A stretch of 64,000 nucleotides of DNA from Ursus arctos (GCF_023065955.2 NW_026622874.1:24485772-24549771), one strand, 5' to 3'. Positions 33,476 to 46,763 are shown, counted from the first letter of the stretch. A program made the numbers and translations. Notes: generated from the letters alone by a model not told the origin.

Positions 33476-35182
33476 ATGACACAGGTGGACCCCCAAGAAA
33501 GGTGGGGCAAGGAGTCTCCTCTCTGTAGTTTGGGGGCCGAAGCTCATGACCCCCAGATCCTGAGCATGAGCTCAGACAGAGAGGATGAAGATGGCGGGGA
33601 GGCAGGAGACAAAGAGAGCCCTGGGGACCCTGATCACCAGGGCTGTCCAAGAAGCAGCTCCCACGTGACTCAAGATAAGCCTGACTTGCCCTGGCAACAT
33701 CCGCTGCGCGAGGAAGAGAAATTCTCCTGCTCCTTCAGTGCCGGGAGCCTGGGGAAGGAACCGATGGTGGTGCCTGGGAAGAAGGCCAGCTGGGGAAGAG
33801 ATGAGTTCAAGATCACGCAGACCCAGGACTCCCCAGGACCAGGCACAGCTCCGGGGACCCTCCCTAGCGACCTCTCACACAAGTTGCTAGGTCGAACGCA
33901 ACCCCTTAAGGGCTCACTACCTGCCGGAGATGACGGAGACTCCAGGGCGAACCTGGATGCTGCCTTGGGGGTCCCATCCAGCTTCCCTGAGACGGGAAGA
34001 CACTTCTGTGCACAGAGAGATGTAGACACGTCCCCAGACAAGTCCTCTCTGATGTGTTTCCCCAAGCCCGGGGGCAGCTGGGACCTCCCCACGCAGGAGA
34101 TGCGCGCCCCGGCCCGGGGGACTTCCCCTCAAGCCAGCCTGGCTGCAGCGGTGCTGGCCAAAGCGCGGACCGGTAGGAAGGGCCAGAAGGGTGCACGCGA
34201 GGGTGGCCAAGGGGAGGCGCACCCATATAATAAGTGCCTGCGGGGAGGAAGGGCCTTCCAGAGGCCCAGCAACCCCCTGAGTCCCTCGCAGCCGCGGGGC
34301 ACCAAGCCTTACGCTTGCGAGCTCTGCGGGAAGGCCTACTCCCACCGGGGCACGCTCCAGCAGCACCGGCGCCTGCACACCGGCGAGCGGCCCTACCAGT
34401 GCCCCTTCTGCGACAAGGCTTACACGTGGTCCTCGGACCACCGCAAGCACATCCGCACCCACACGGGCGAGAAGCCCTACCCGTGCCCGGACTGCGGGAA
34501 GGCCTTCGTGCGCTCCTCCGACCTGCGCAAACACCAGCGTAACATGCACAGCAACAACAAGCCCTTCCCGTGTGCCGAGTGCGGTCTGACCTTCAACAAG
34601 CCGCTGTCGCTGCTGCGCCACCAGCGCACGCACCTGGGCGAGAAGCCCTTCCGCTGCCCCGCCTGCGACAGGGAGTTCGCCGTGGCCAGCCGGATGATGG
34701 AGCACCAGCGCGTGCATTCGGGCGAGCGGCCCTTCCCCTGCCCCACCTGCGGCAAGTGCTTCACCAAATCCTCCAACCTGATCGAGCACCAGACGCTGCA
34801 CACAGGCCAGAGGCCCTTCAAGTGCGCCGACTGCGGCGTGGCCTTCGCACAGCCCTCGCGCCTGGTTCGCCACCAGCGCATCCACACGGGCGAGAGGCCC
34901 TTCCCTTGCGCGCAGTGTGGCCAGGCCTTTGCCCGCTCCTCCACCCTGAAGCGGCACCAGCAGATCCACTCCGGGGAGAAGGGCTTCCTCTGCGCCGAGT
35001 GCGGCCGGGCCTTCCGAATCGCCTCGGAGCTCGCCCAGCACATTCGGGTGCACAACGGGGAGAGGCCTTACCAGTGTGAGGACTGCGGCCAGGCCTTCAC
35101 CAGGTCCAATCACCTCCAGCGGCACCGAGCCAAGCACAGTACCTGCAAGAAGGAGCCCATCCCCTCCTGCTCTGATGAGTGA
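33476..35182 (+). CDS. ZNF648: ZNF648, ten-finger C2H2 zinc-finger protein (568 aa, single coding exon)
   Basis: Seen: an open frame of 568 codons ending in TGA. Residues 1-278 are a low-complexity, acidic, Ser/Pro/Gly-rich region with no KRAB, SCAN or BTB domain that I can see. Residues 279-554 are ten consecutive C2H2 fingers starting at 279, 307, 335, 364, 392, 420, 448, 476, 504 and 532. Each has C-x2-C, x12, H-x3-H, except finger 3, which has H-x4-H. Most linkers are TGE(K/R)P-like; after finger 3 the linker is SNNKP and after finger 8 SGEKG. The tail is 14 residues ending in SCSDE. Start: an in-frame TAA lies at 33458-33460, five codons upstream, and the ATG has G at -3 and A at +4. Known: fingers of this type bind DNA in the nucleus and family members act as transcription factors; ZNF648 itself is poorly characterised. 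I assign the symbol from remembered similarity to human ZNF648, which has the same length and ends KKEPIPSSSDE. All zinc ligands are present, so the gene looks functional. Target sites are unknown. Confidence 0.93.
   Translation: MTQVDPQERWGKESPLCSLGAEAHDPQILSMSSDREDEDGGEAGDKESPGDPDHQGCPRSSSHVTQDKPDLPWQHPLREEEKFSCSFSAGSLGKEPMVVPGKKASWGRDEFKITQTQDSPGPGTAPGTLPSDLSHKLLGRTQPLKGSLPAGDDGDSRANLDAALGVPSSFPETGRHFCAQRDVDTSPDKSSLMCFPKPGGSWDLPTQEMRAPARGTSPQASLAAAVLAKARTGRKGQKGAREGGQGEAHPYNKCLRGGRAFQRPSNPLSPSQPRGTKPYACELCGKAYSHRGTLQQHRRLHTGERPYQCPFCDKAYTWSSDHRKHIRTHTGEKPYPCPDCGKAFVRSSDLRKHQRNMHSNNKPFPCAECGLTFNKPLSLLRHQRTHLGEKPFRCPACDREFAVASRMMEHQRVHSGERPFPCPTCGKCFTKSSNLIEHQTLHTGQRPFKCADCGVAFAQPSRLVRHQRIHTGERPFPCAQCGQAFARSSTLKRHQQIHSGEKGFLCAECGRAFRIASELAQHIRVHNGERPYQCEDCGQAFTRSNHLQRHRAKHSTCKKEPIPSCSDE
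34310..35137 (+). repeat. Zinc-finger coding array, ten units of 84-87 bp in ZNF648
   Basis: Tandem coding units of 28 codons (29 for the third). The stretch is far more GC-rich and CpG-rich than its surroundings, with mostly G/C third positions. This makes long antisense open frames (for example 33917-35281 on the - strand) that are by-products, not genes. Confidence 0.9.
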
Positions 35183-35489
35183 AGGCTCTATCAGCCAACT
35201 CTCAGGGAAGGTGAAGACACTGCCGACCTCATTGCCTGGAACCCTCCTGCATGGACAAGCCCATTCACGTGGTAATGTCACCTAGCCCCACCGGTCAGCC
35301 TTTCCTCCCCACGGGTCACCGGCCATGGGGTGATCCATTGGATACATGTGTTCGATCTCTTGTGTCAAAAGTAACAGGAAGGCTGGTACCGCCTGTGTGG
35401 TTTCGTATCAGTCTTTCTTCTGAATCTCAGAGGTCATATTCAATTGGAAAAAGATAAGAAACAGTAGTGAGAACTGGTCAAGAGTTGAG

Positions 35490-35690
35490 TTCCTTGGTGG
35501 GGGGATCTCAGTGGATTGGGAATTATGTCCTGGGCACTGTGCAAGCCTCCAGGGATCCAGTGAAGAAAAAGATGGTCCTGTCCTGCCCTCAAAGCCATAT
35601 GCAAATACCGAGAAGGCATCAGGGGCTGGTCCTCTTGGGGAGAAAGGTACTTTTCAGTTTTTATGTGAATAAAGGAATCCCCGGAAGTGG
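35490..35690 (-). repeat. L2-like fragment in the ZNF648 3' UTR
   Basis: ATTATGTCCTGGGCACTGTGCAAGCC then 'GATGGTCCTGTCCTGCCCTC' and AAAGCC resemble reverse-complement L2 3' sequence ('gtgccaggcactgtgctaggc...ccctgccctcaagg'). Confidence 0.45.
35668..35673 (+). terminator. Candidate polyadenylation signal (AATAAA) for ZNF648
   Basis: The first AATAAA after the stop codon is 486 bases downstream. It is followed within 15-30 bases by a G/T-rich stretch (GTGGTTTCTGTGAG), as expected for cleavage and polyadenylation. The hexamer is inside or beside an L2-like fragment in the 3' UTR. A 3' UTR of about 500 bases is implied (inference). Confidence 0.45.
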
Positions 35691-35699
35691 TTTCTGTGA

Positions 35700-38245
35700 G
35701 CAACTCTTCCAAAGCAGCAAAGCCTCCCTGAGGTTAGCTCAGACTCAGCCAGGTAGCACATCATTTCCCTTTCCTACCAAAATTACTTTACCCTTGGGAA
35801 ATGGGTCTTGGCTTTGAAGTAGAGAAGGCCTTTATCTTAAAGAGAGGGGAATTTATGTCCTATGTTTTGGAACCAGTTATTCTGTGCATCCAGAACAATC
35901 TTAGCATCTGAAAAAGAATTCCCTTCCTCTTTACAGTCAAACTTGTAAGCTGGATCTAATCCGAGTCTCACCCACAGAATGTACACATGCTTCCTGTCCG
36001 GCCACCTCTTTCCCTGTTCCCGCTCTGGGGACTTAAACCATATGTAATTTACAGAGAGTAATATGCCCATTTACAGAGAGATATATAACATTTCTCCAAA
36101 TGCGCCTGACCATAATTCAAGAAACCTCTTAGATTCACTTAAATTTTCCAGGTCATTAGCTCCAATTTGAAGTAGATAAAATAAAATACCCCTTGCCCAC
36201 ATGCCAATTGGTTTGTCTCTTTTCAGAGTCTTAAAACCAGGTTTGGAAACCCACATGATTCACAATTACTCTCTAATGAGGTTATTTGAAATCTGTGTAT
36301 TGCCAACAGCCATTCTTCAAAACGTATTGATTTTCTATAATTTAAAGTCAGTAGTTCTTAGCTCTGGACCCCAGCTGTGAAGAATCCATGACTTCACAGA
36401 GTTCCCTTGATGCACAGGGGCAAACATGGAATAAGATATTCCATAAGACCGTTTAGTACTCTCCTTCTGCGGATATCTTTTTAGCATATTCTGAAAATTG
36501 CCACCAAAGGGTGTCAACTATGAACTTCTCTCGAATTCCACCTTGACACATGGGAGCCAAAGAGAAGTGGTACATGTTATCATACTTTGTTTGACAAAGG
36601 TAACCTTAGTAGAGGAGTTCAGACTGCATGCCTGGAGGTTTTGTGTCTTCACTCCCCTAGACATATCTGCCCATCCAACCAACAGAGTTAGCTGGTTCAG
36701 GGTCTGGCATGAGGGCCAATGGTTGAGTTATTATTCCATCCCCATCATTTACCAGTGATATGACCTTGGCTACAGCTTCTGTGTCTACATTGGCTAATTA
36801 GGAGTGATAATAATGGGACAATAAAAATTGGAATTATCCTGCCAGAAAAGGAAATTTGGCTGAAGGCACAGGTATTAAATTGTTGGAAGTCATAAAAATC
36901 AACCATAGCCTTATTATTATGAACAGAGTAAGGGTTAGTATTTTTTTTCCTGGGTAACCAATGAAATCCTTGAAGACTGAAGTCATTATTTCTCTTCTTT
37001 CTTTGTATTCTTTTTTTAAAAGATGGTTGTTAGTACAGTTTTGATAATTTAAAAAAATTATTTTGCTTCTATAAATTTTTAAGGCAGTTGTTCCCCAAAC
37101 CAGTTCCTAGAATGGCTGTCGAGAAGTTACCTGAGCTGTTTGTTAACCACACAACTTGGTGAGTCCTAGTTTTGAATATTGAAACAGGTCTGCTGTGCAT
37201 CTTGGATTCGAATTTTTTAAGCTTCCCATATTTTCTGATGCACAGCCAAGTTGGGACCGCTGGTACAATTAATTATTGGTGATAATTACCTTTTATCATC
37301 TAGTAAGCAGATAACATGAAAATAAGCAGGGAACCAGGATGAGATCACGGTAGAATGAGACTAAAAATCGGCTCAAACTGCTAGAATACCTCCTGACTTG
37401 GGTATGACGGACTCAAAGTAGCAAGCAGGTTTTGATGTGGTCCCATAATCAGTACCCAGGTATAGCTTCCAGATGGGCACACCTTTGGGGAGAGAGTGTG
37501 TACTTTTTGTTAACAGGCAGAAAAAAACTAAGCTTAGCTTGTGCTCGGTATCTTTGGAGCTACATACTGTGTTTCTGGAATAAAAGAGATTATAATATAC
37601 TGAATAGACTGAGGAGAGCTTCATTAATCCTTCAGTGGTATCACATAGTCAATCACATTTTAAGGAAAATTCTCCTGACCAGTCTTTTCTCATACCAGCT
37701 GCAAGGATCATATTGAATACATGGTGCAGGGGAACGCAGTCCCCTTACTGTAGCCACAGGTCACTGGGCTGGACAGTGGTGCTCAGGTGAAAGGCCCCAA
37801 TTCATGGACTGGCAAAGCAGATACAAAAGGGAAGTCAACCAGCTGCAAACTGGTATGGCACAAATTCTGCCCAGTAAAGTCTGCCCGTCCAAAGTGGGGG
37901 CATTTGAATCCTCTGTTTGCAGAAGAACCAGTGTTTGAATAAGTGTATTCTGGCTCAGATTGTTACCCCAAATAATAGTGAACTACTTTTCTAGTTTTCT
38001 AGTTTTTTATAAACCTTCACATCACAGCAGACAATCTTATTTCCCTGTTCTGTAATTAAAATCAGAGCAGGGCCATCTTTGTAATAGAATTGAAAGCGTC
38101 TTTCTAGACTAGTGCCATTTCCAGTTTAGTTTGTCAAAATTAATTTGGATATACCAAATAAAAATGGTCATTTATAAGATTCCACTTAATTAACATTCCC
38201 TTGATATAGTCAACAGAGTCCACAGTCATCATGATCCATATCCTA
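35700..38245. other. Gene-free DNA downstream of ZNF648
   Basis: Mostly unassigned unique sequence. A sense MIR-like piece covers about 36690-36850 (GATATGACCTTGGCTACAGC, GTGTCTACATTGGC). No open frame with a domain. Confidence 0.45.
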
Positions 38246-38249
38246 TAGA

Positions 38250-38515
38250 TAATAGTGATAATAGCACCTTACATAGTATTCAGTGTGCGTGGGACTGTTT
38301 TAAGTGTTCTGTACATACTAACTATTTAAACATTAAAGTAAACCTATGGTGATTATTATCCTTAGTTTTAAGATGAGGATATCAAGAGACAAAGAAGTTA
38401 TATTGCCCAAGATATCATAGCTAGAGCATAGCATAACGATGATTTGACACTTAGGCATTAAGTGGAGCCATTTAATGGCTCCAGAGGCTGTGCTGTTAAC
38501 CACAGGTCCAACTGT
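38250..38515 (-). repeat. MIR SINE
   Basis: Reverse-complement MIR: TTTTAAGTGTTCTGTACATACTAAC, GATTATTATCCTTAGTTTTAAGATGAGG, TTGCCCAAGATATCATAGCTAG and GGCTGTGCTGTTAACCACAGG. Confidence 0.75.
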
Positions 38516-39895
38516 CCTTGTTTGGTATAGAGGAATACTCTGCAATTATTGATGACATGTATTTTAAAAGTAGGTGACCATAAATTCAAGAGAAGATAAA
38601 GGTTGAAACACAGCACAGCAGAAACCATGGCATGACCCAGGAAGGAAGACCTATGGATTACTTAAGAATGGATTTGGGAGAGCCTGGGTTGGCAGCTAGT
38701 AATCATGAATCCCGTAGAGAAGCTGTCAAGAAGCCAACCAGGAGAAAGGGATTTGAGTTAAAGGAGCCATGGTTCCTTGAAGGCCCACCGATGTTTTGTC
38801 TCACTAAAGAAACTTTCTGTGTCTATGCTGTACACAGAAAAGTACACCAGCAAAGAATCTTGACACTCAACATTTACACGAAATTTTATCATCCAAATAC
38901 ATGCACCTTAAACAGTTATGTTACCTCTGATATGAACCCAACAGACCACCCAGGAGTTCCAACTAAGCCTTAAAAGTTCTTGGAGGGAAGGAAAACATCA
39001 ATTTAATTGACGGACTACTCAAGCAGATGTCATTGCTAGACTCAGACCTAGACTGTGGACTACAACCTCAATGACCAACGAAAATATTGCCAAAGATGGA
39101 ATGACAATGTTTCCTCAAGCCAGAAAATGGTGTCTTTTTAAAGTTGAGAGGGAAGCTCATTTTTAACATCAGTTGCCCTCTCTCCATTCTGCATAAAACC
39201 ATGCCAGAACAATTAAAAAATTTCCACAATGGCTGGATAATATTTTTCCATGTTTTCCCCTTAACCACTTCCCACACCCTCAGTCAAATTGGCTAAGAGT
39301 TTCCCTGTCCCAGGAGTGTCAAGCACTCAGTAGACCGGTTCAGTGAATAAATGGAGCTTCCAGAAAACCGAAGCTATAATTAGGATTTAAAGTAAAACTG
39401 ACCTCTTCTGTAAAGCAAAGAGGATGTAGAGGCGGCCAAGGACAAGGAGGGAAGCAAGATCTTCGGTGGTAGTTCAGATGAAGTCAAGGACAAGTCGGGT
39501 TAGTAAATAAGATGAAGAAATGTCCAGTATTTCAGAGGTGGAGTCAATAAGGTTTGGTGACAGCATAATTCAGTGAACACTTTTTAGGGGTCGGACACTA
39601 CGTCCATCATCCCAACTCATCCCTACAACAATGCGTTATGGGAGACCCTTGAAAAATATCCCCATGCGGGATATGCAACAGTTTTCTTCTCCAGAAAAGC
39701 AGAGAAGACTAATAGGTCTTGGCCATTGTCTATCAGTATTGTTAAGCAAGGGTCATTGAGGTCTATGTGCTCCTTCTAAGAAACAGATTGCATATCTGCC
39801 ACATGGAGAACATGCAGCAAACCCCCCACTTTTTGGTTTAGAAATCGTGCTTGCTTGCATTTTTATTTTCTGCCATTGTGGTGGTTTAAAAACTA
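38516..39895. other. Gene-free DNA
   Basis: The 113-codon open frame at 38632-38973 (+) has no domain I recognise and no splice or polyadenylation context. At 39590-39660 there is weak MIR-like wording. No gene supported. Confidence 0.4.
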
Positions 39896-39899
39896 TGCC

Positions 39900-40490
39900 C
39901 ACATAAGTATCCGTCAAGGGGTGAATGGATAAAGAAGTTCTGGTGTACACATACACACACACAATGGAATACTAGTTAGCCACGAGAAAGAGGGAACTCT
40001 CCCATTTGTGACCACAGAGAAAGACATGTTGAGGACACTATGTATGCTAAATGAGATAAGTCAGACTGAGAAAGACAAATGCTGTATGATGTCACTTATA
40101 TGTGGAATCTAAAAAAAATCACACTCATTGAACCAGAGAGAAGAGTGGCTGCCAGAGGCGGGGGTGTGGGAATTGGGGAGATATTGGCCAAAGGGTACAA
40201 AATTTCAGCTATAAGACAAATGAGACCTGAGGATCTGAGGTAAAACACAGTGATTGTAGTTGTTAACATTGTATCGTATAACTGAAATATGTTCAGAGTA
40301 GAACTTAAGTGTTTTTACCAAAAAAAAAGAAAAAAGGTAACTTTGTGAGGTGATGGACGTGTTAACTGGACGGGGAGAACCCTTTCATGATGTATGTGTG
40401 TATCAAATCACCACAGTGTCTACTTTAAATATCTTACAGTGTTATGTGTCAATCATAGCTCAATAAAGCTGAATTTTTTTTAAAAAAACA
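39900..40490 (+). mobile_element. L1 LINE 3' end
   Basis: Sense L1 3' text: GGGTGAATGGATAAAGAAG, CAATGGAATACTAGTTAGCCACGAG, 'CTAAATGAGATAAGTCAGAC', GTATGATGTCACTTATATGTGGAATC and the 3' UTR ending CAATCATAGCTCAATAAAGCTG with an A-rich tail. Old, non-coding. Confidence 0.8.
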
Positions 40491-40519
40491 AAGAATTTAA
40501 AAATTAACTAAGAATAAAA

Positions 40520-41043
40520 AATATGCCCACAAATTCTGATATTCCTCCCTTTAAGAAGTCAGTCTAATCTCCCTCCTTTTTGTGTGGGCTGGACTCAGCG
40601 ACTCGGTTCTAACCAATGGAACAAAGTAGAAGTGTCAGTGCACAACTCCTGCGGCTAGATCACCAGCATTGTAGTTTCCACTGCTTGCTTTCTCTCTCTG
40701 TCTCTCTCCCCTCTGCCCCCCATTACTTGCTCTGAGGGAAGCCAGCCACCGTGTCATGAGCAGCCTTTTGAAGAGGTCCTTGTGGTGAGGAAATCCTCTA
40801 ACAGCCACATTGGTCAGCTTGTAGGGGACCCTTCAGCTCCAGCCGAGAGTTCAGATGACTACAGACCTGGCTGACTACTTGACTGAAACCTCATGAGAGA
40901 CCCGAAGCCAGAACTATTTATCTAAGTGGCTCCCAAATTCCTGATCCTTGGAAACTGTGTGAAATAATAAATGCTTATTATTTTAAGCTGCAAAGTTTTG
41001 CTTGGTAATTTGTTAATGCAGCAATAGCTAACAAGCCGTAATA
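40520..41043 (+). mobile_element. MLT1-type (ERVL-MaLR) solo LTR
   Basis: TGATATTCCTCCCTTTAAG, GTGTGGGCTGGACTCAGCGACTC, AACCTCATGAGAGACCCGAAGCCAGAAC, then GAAATAATAAATGCTTATTATTTTAAGC (LTR polyadenylation region) and the end GCAGCAATAGCTAAC. No internal viral genes seen. Subfamily uncertain. Confidence 0.65.
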
Positions 41044-41475
41044 TAGAGAATAACTTGCTCCTAACGAGTGAGAATGCAGTCATTAGATGTCATCACAAGC
41101 CCTGATTTCTGCCCTAAGAAAATTGACGGAGGGGTTGGAACACATCACCTTCTTGGCACCACATTCCCCTCCATCCCCAAACAGTGGTTACCATGAAGGC
41201 TGGCAGAAGCTTGGCTGGTACTCAGGAAACCCTGTGTCATCTGCCCCATTGCTACGTGAGCCGTCCTAACTCAAGGACCCAGTAAAAGGGACCCTGTGGG
41301 AAAGGGTCAGAAGCACTGTGGGTAATATCCGGACGCCAGCACCACATTTGATAAGGAATAATAAGAATGAAACCCTTTTAGTCACCATTTTTTTAAAATA
41401 TTGCAATTCCTAATTCATGGAGATAAGTGAACTAATGCATGGTCTTCCCTAGAAAGTGGAGAAATCTCTAATTCT
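41044..41475. other. Gene-free DNA
   Basis: Unassigned sequence between an LTR and a MIR; no supported gene. Confidence 0.4.
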
Positions 41476-41477
41476 CT

Positions 41478-41650
41478 AGAATCTAGCACACAGCTCTATG
41501 AAAGTAGTGTTATCCCCACTTTTCAGATAAGAAAACAAAGTTGTGGGAAGCGTAAGCAACATATCCAAGATCACGTAGCTAGGAAGCATGGAAGCAGAAC
41601 ACCAGCTCAGATCTGTGCAGCTGAACGGCCTCACCTTGAGGCGGGGGCAG
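41478..41650 (-). repeat. MIR SINE
   Basis: Reverse-complement MIR: ATCCCCACTTTTCAGATAAGAAAAC, CCAAGATCACGTAGCTAGGAAGC and AGCAGAACACCAGCTCAGATC. Confidence 0.65.
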
Positions 41651-42245
41651 GAGTGTGGACCTGAGGTCCAGTCCCAGGCTTCTCCCTTGGCTCACTGGGC
41701 AGTCAGTGTTCCTTCTGCTATAAACACTGTCTCTTCTCCGAACCCGGTTTGTGCCCACTGCCTGCCCTCAGCCTCCTGTAAGTACCACAGCGAGCCTTTC
41801 CCATTTCTCCTTCTCACCCTCACCTTGGAATTCCCGCCTTCAAGGACCAAGGGGGTTACTGAGGGAGAGGAGTTGAATAAGAGGGGAACGTAGACACAAA
41901 GGTGAGGCAACGGCCCACCTGGTGAAGGTCCCTCCTCACTCATTCCTGAAAGGAAAGTGGCAGGAAACGAATACACAGATACCTAGTTTTTCCATTTTGA
42001 GACGGCAAAAGGTATGTCCTAAAAAAGGGATTTTAGGCGTCCATGGAGGGAGACATTTGGGAGAGACACCTCCCTGGTACTTCTGAAATCACAAGACATA
42101 CATCTGGAAACATACATCTAATGGTTCTCTGTCAACCTGGGAGTGTATAACTCTAAACACACAACACAGGATGTAGTTCACGTGCGCCCCATCTTCCCCA
42201 CGTAATTAGCTCCACGATCATGGTGTCTGGACGTCTGCATATGAG
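41651..42245. other. Gene-free DNA
   Basis: Unassigned; open frames at 41588-41893 (+) and 41692-41976 (-) overlap on opposite strands and have no domain. Confidence 0.4.
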
Positions 42246-42249
42246 GGTG

Positions 42250-42665
42250 TGAGTCGCTTGTATTGGTCTCCTCAGGCTCCATAACGAAGTGCCACAACCT
42301 AAGTAGCTCGCAACAACAGAAATTTATCTCCTCGGTATTCGGGAAGCCAGAAGTCTGAAATCGGTATCACTGGGCTAAAGTCAGGGTGTCGGCAGGGCCA
42401 AGCACCTTCCGGAGGCTCTAGGGGAGAATCCGTTCCTTCTCTCTTCCAGCTTCTGGTAGCTGCCAGCGTTCCTTGTCGTGTGACTGCATCATTCCAATCT
42501 CTGTCTCCATAGTCCTATTGTCCTCTTTTCTCTCTGTGTCAAATCTCTCTCTGCCTTTCTCCTATAAAGACACTCTGATGGCATTTAGAGTGCACCCACA
42601 TCATCCAGGAAATCTCCCCATCTCAAAATCCTTTATCACAGTTATAGGTTCCAAGGACTAGCATC
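42250..42665 (-). mobile_element. MLT1-type (ERVL-MaLR) LTR remnant
   Basis: Starts TTGTATTGGTCTCCTCAGGC, then GTGCCACAACCTAAGTAGC, ACAACAGAAATTTATCTCC, GTGTCGGCAGGGCC and 'GGAGGCTCTAGGGGAGAATC'. This is the reverse complement of the common MaLR-type LTR end. No viral coding sequence. Confidence 0.6.
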
Positions 42666-43300
42666 TTTAAGTACAATCTTTAGGTGGCTGTTGTTTAGCT
42701 GAGTAGCCTACCGCAAAACGGAGAGTATCAGGTCCTTCTTGCAACCATGAACAGTAAGCGACAATCACTTATTTCACTTCAGGTAGCTGAAAGGACAGTA
42801 GAAACCTAATTTCTCCTGTCACTTAAGCGAAGAAATTTTGGAACTGCAGTGGACCTCAGAGATCACTATGTTACAAGTGAGGGAGCTGCAAATTGCACAG
42901 CTCCCAGTGGCAGTCCAGAGCTCTTTCTATTCTACCAGATCGCCTTTTTTACTTTAAAGTGGTTTGATTTTTATCTTTTAAATTTACTAAAGGTCATAAC
43001 TTTAATGGGATCTATTAATTTCAGAAATTATGGTAGATTTAAATAATACTTAGAACAGATTAAGATGGAAATGTTTACATTTTCTTTTTATACTAATAAA
43101 ATGGCTTTAAGATTACATTTTCAATTCTCCATCTACAGCCATTTCTGTCTCCTAAGAGCCATTCATCATACCAGTTTCCATCTCAATTAAACTATCTACT
43201 TAAGCTTTCAAGTTATTCCATCACCATATTACTTATTTCAGATTGTTTTCTACCATCACCACTTATTAACTGGGTAAAGATGGAAAGCAAAAACAAGTTT
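42666..43300. other. Gene-free AT-rich DNA
   Basis: Unassigned sequence, no gene or repeat recognised. Confidence 0.4.
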
Positions 43301-43306
43301 GCAATT

Positions 43307-43736
43307 TCAGCATGCAATTTTCCAAATTCTTCTCCTTCCATCAAATTTCAAAAAAATCTTAAAACATACTTGCACCATGCAAAAGAGGTTAATGCCAATA
43401 TAATCATAAACATAAAAGAAGGCATTCATTAGAGGTATATTAAAGATGGTCCTTTTGTAATGATACATCAGTTCTGAGAGAATCCATAAAGAACTAAAGA
43501 CAGTGATGAAAGTAGAGTCAATGAGACTCAAAGCCACTCCCTAAATTTTGTAAAGTAGCTCTGAACAGGTTCTTTGAGAATCCAATAAAAGCTATGGATC
43601 CTATCAAAATAATCCACATTACCGATGTTTTCCTTTGTGGTTTCAGGGAGACATAGACTTTGTAAAGCTCATCAACTGGCTTGAATTTAAGAACTTCTGT
43701 TAGATTGATTTCACTTCCAAATATGTGCCCAGCACC
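43307..43736 (-). pseudogene. Possible decayed coding sequence, hydrophobic product, parent unknown
   Basis: Two abutting open frames on the - strand: 43736-43518 (72 codons then TGA, no ATG at its start) and 43537-43307 (76 codons). They overlap by 20 bases and differ by one frame. The first reads GSEINLTEVLKFKPVDEL and continues to a hydrophobic stretch (MWIILIGSIAFIGF). The second has hydrophobic segments and ends DGRRRIWKIAC. Read together they look like one membrane-protein fragment with a frameshift, but I recognise no family, and T-rich antisense DNA often encodes hydrophobic strings by chance. A pyrimidine-rich stretch ending in TTAG lies just upstream. Low confidence. Confidence 0.2.
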
Positions 43737-44039
43737 CTAACCCAGGAACTTAAGTAAGTTACAATAGGAAAGGATTATAGCAGACTTACAAAGTAAGCCC
43801 CACCAAAGACACTCTTTTGGATGATTTTTAAAAAGTAAAAAAAACAAACAAAAGATGACTAAGACAACTCATACCCCAAAGGGGTGAGTGGATTTTTTAA
43901 AATATGGAAATGAAATCACTACTAATATGGGAAGCTAGCCAAATTCTATTTTATAAAGGTAACAATTACTCCTGGAATATATAAAATTTGTATGTGTAGG
44001 TTGAAAAAGTTACAAGTTCATCCAAATACGTACTGTCAC

Positions 44040-45790
<1,751 letters not shown>

Positions 45791-46355
45791 GAAAAGATAA
45801 CTTTTATTCAAAGAGTTAGTTAAAATTTACTCTGGGAACTACAAAATTCTTTCTGCTTTTCTAAACAGTTAAATAGTTTCTAATTCTATAAAGAATTGGA
45901 ACACTAATTGTCTGACTTTCAGTTAAGATGGTGCTGTGAGTTTACAATTTAACCACCACTCCTGAAATGCATGGCAATGCAATAATAGATAAAATATAAC
46001 AAGAGAAAAAATTTAAAATACAGCTGTGCTCAGAAGCAAGATTAAAATCCTCATGGACCATAATCGAATAGAAACACAATGTAGTAATTGGGGCTAAAGA
46101 TGTACGCTTGTGGGGTTCTGGGTCAGAGAATCAGTTGATGTCTGGGAGTATAATTTTCAAATTATGTGTAAGTGAAATAAATAATGGAGCTGGCCTGGAA
46201 AAAAACGTGATACCAGCCCATGAGATGGCTTATGAAAGCTTCATACCGGAATAGCAGGTAGAAGCAGATACAGCCTCTCAACCAGGAGGCAGTCAAGACT
46301 GGAGGAAATACATACTCTAGAAAACAGGGGAATAAAGGATCACAATCAAAAGCTG
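45791..46355. other. Gene-free AT-rich DNA
   Basis: Unassigned sequence, possibly the weak 5' part of the next L1. No gene. Confidence 0.35.
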
Positions 46356-46763
46356 CTCCTCTGAATGCACTAATCAAAAAGAGAAAGCACTAGTAAGACT
46401 GATAAAGGAAAAAGAAGGGAAAACATAAAAATATTAGAAATTAAAAGGACGAAATTATATTTATAGTAGAAAGCTTGGAAACTAGAATAAATATTTCAAT
46501 AAATTAAGTAACCTGATGCCCACAAATATAAAAACTTAACTGAAATGGAAAACTTTCCACAAGATTATATAGATCATCAAAGTGGCATCAAAAAGATAAA
46601 AACAAATAAAATTTTAAAAATAAATAAAAATAAACTTTAAAAAATTAACTATTGTTTAAAATGTTGTTTTCCCTAAACCTAAACAAACAAAAACAAAAAA
46701 AACCCACTTAGTCTTATGTGGTTTTAAACTAAATTCACCAAATCTTCAAAGAACGCAGTCCTT

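Noticed and set aside
34570..35079. 169-codon open frame on the + strand
   Set aside because: Out-of-frame shadow of ZNF648 rich in Ala/Arg/Pro.
33917..35281. 454-codon open frame on the - strand
   Set aside because: Lies antisense to the zinc-finger array. High GC and periodic codons remove stops in the opposite frame; the product is a repetitive Leu/Val/Gly-rich string with no domain.
38632..38973. 113-codon open frame on the + strand
   Set aside because: No domain, no promoter or polyadenylation context, ordinary composition.
40520..41043. Possible endogenous retrovirus with genes
   Set aside because: Only LTR-type sequence is visible; no gag, pol or env text lies next to it, so it is a solo LTR.
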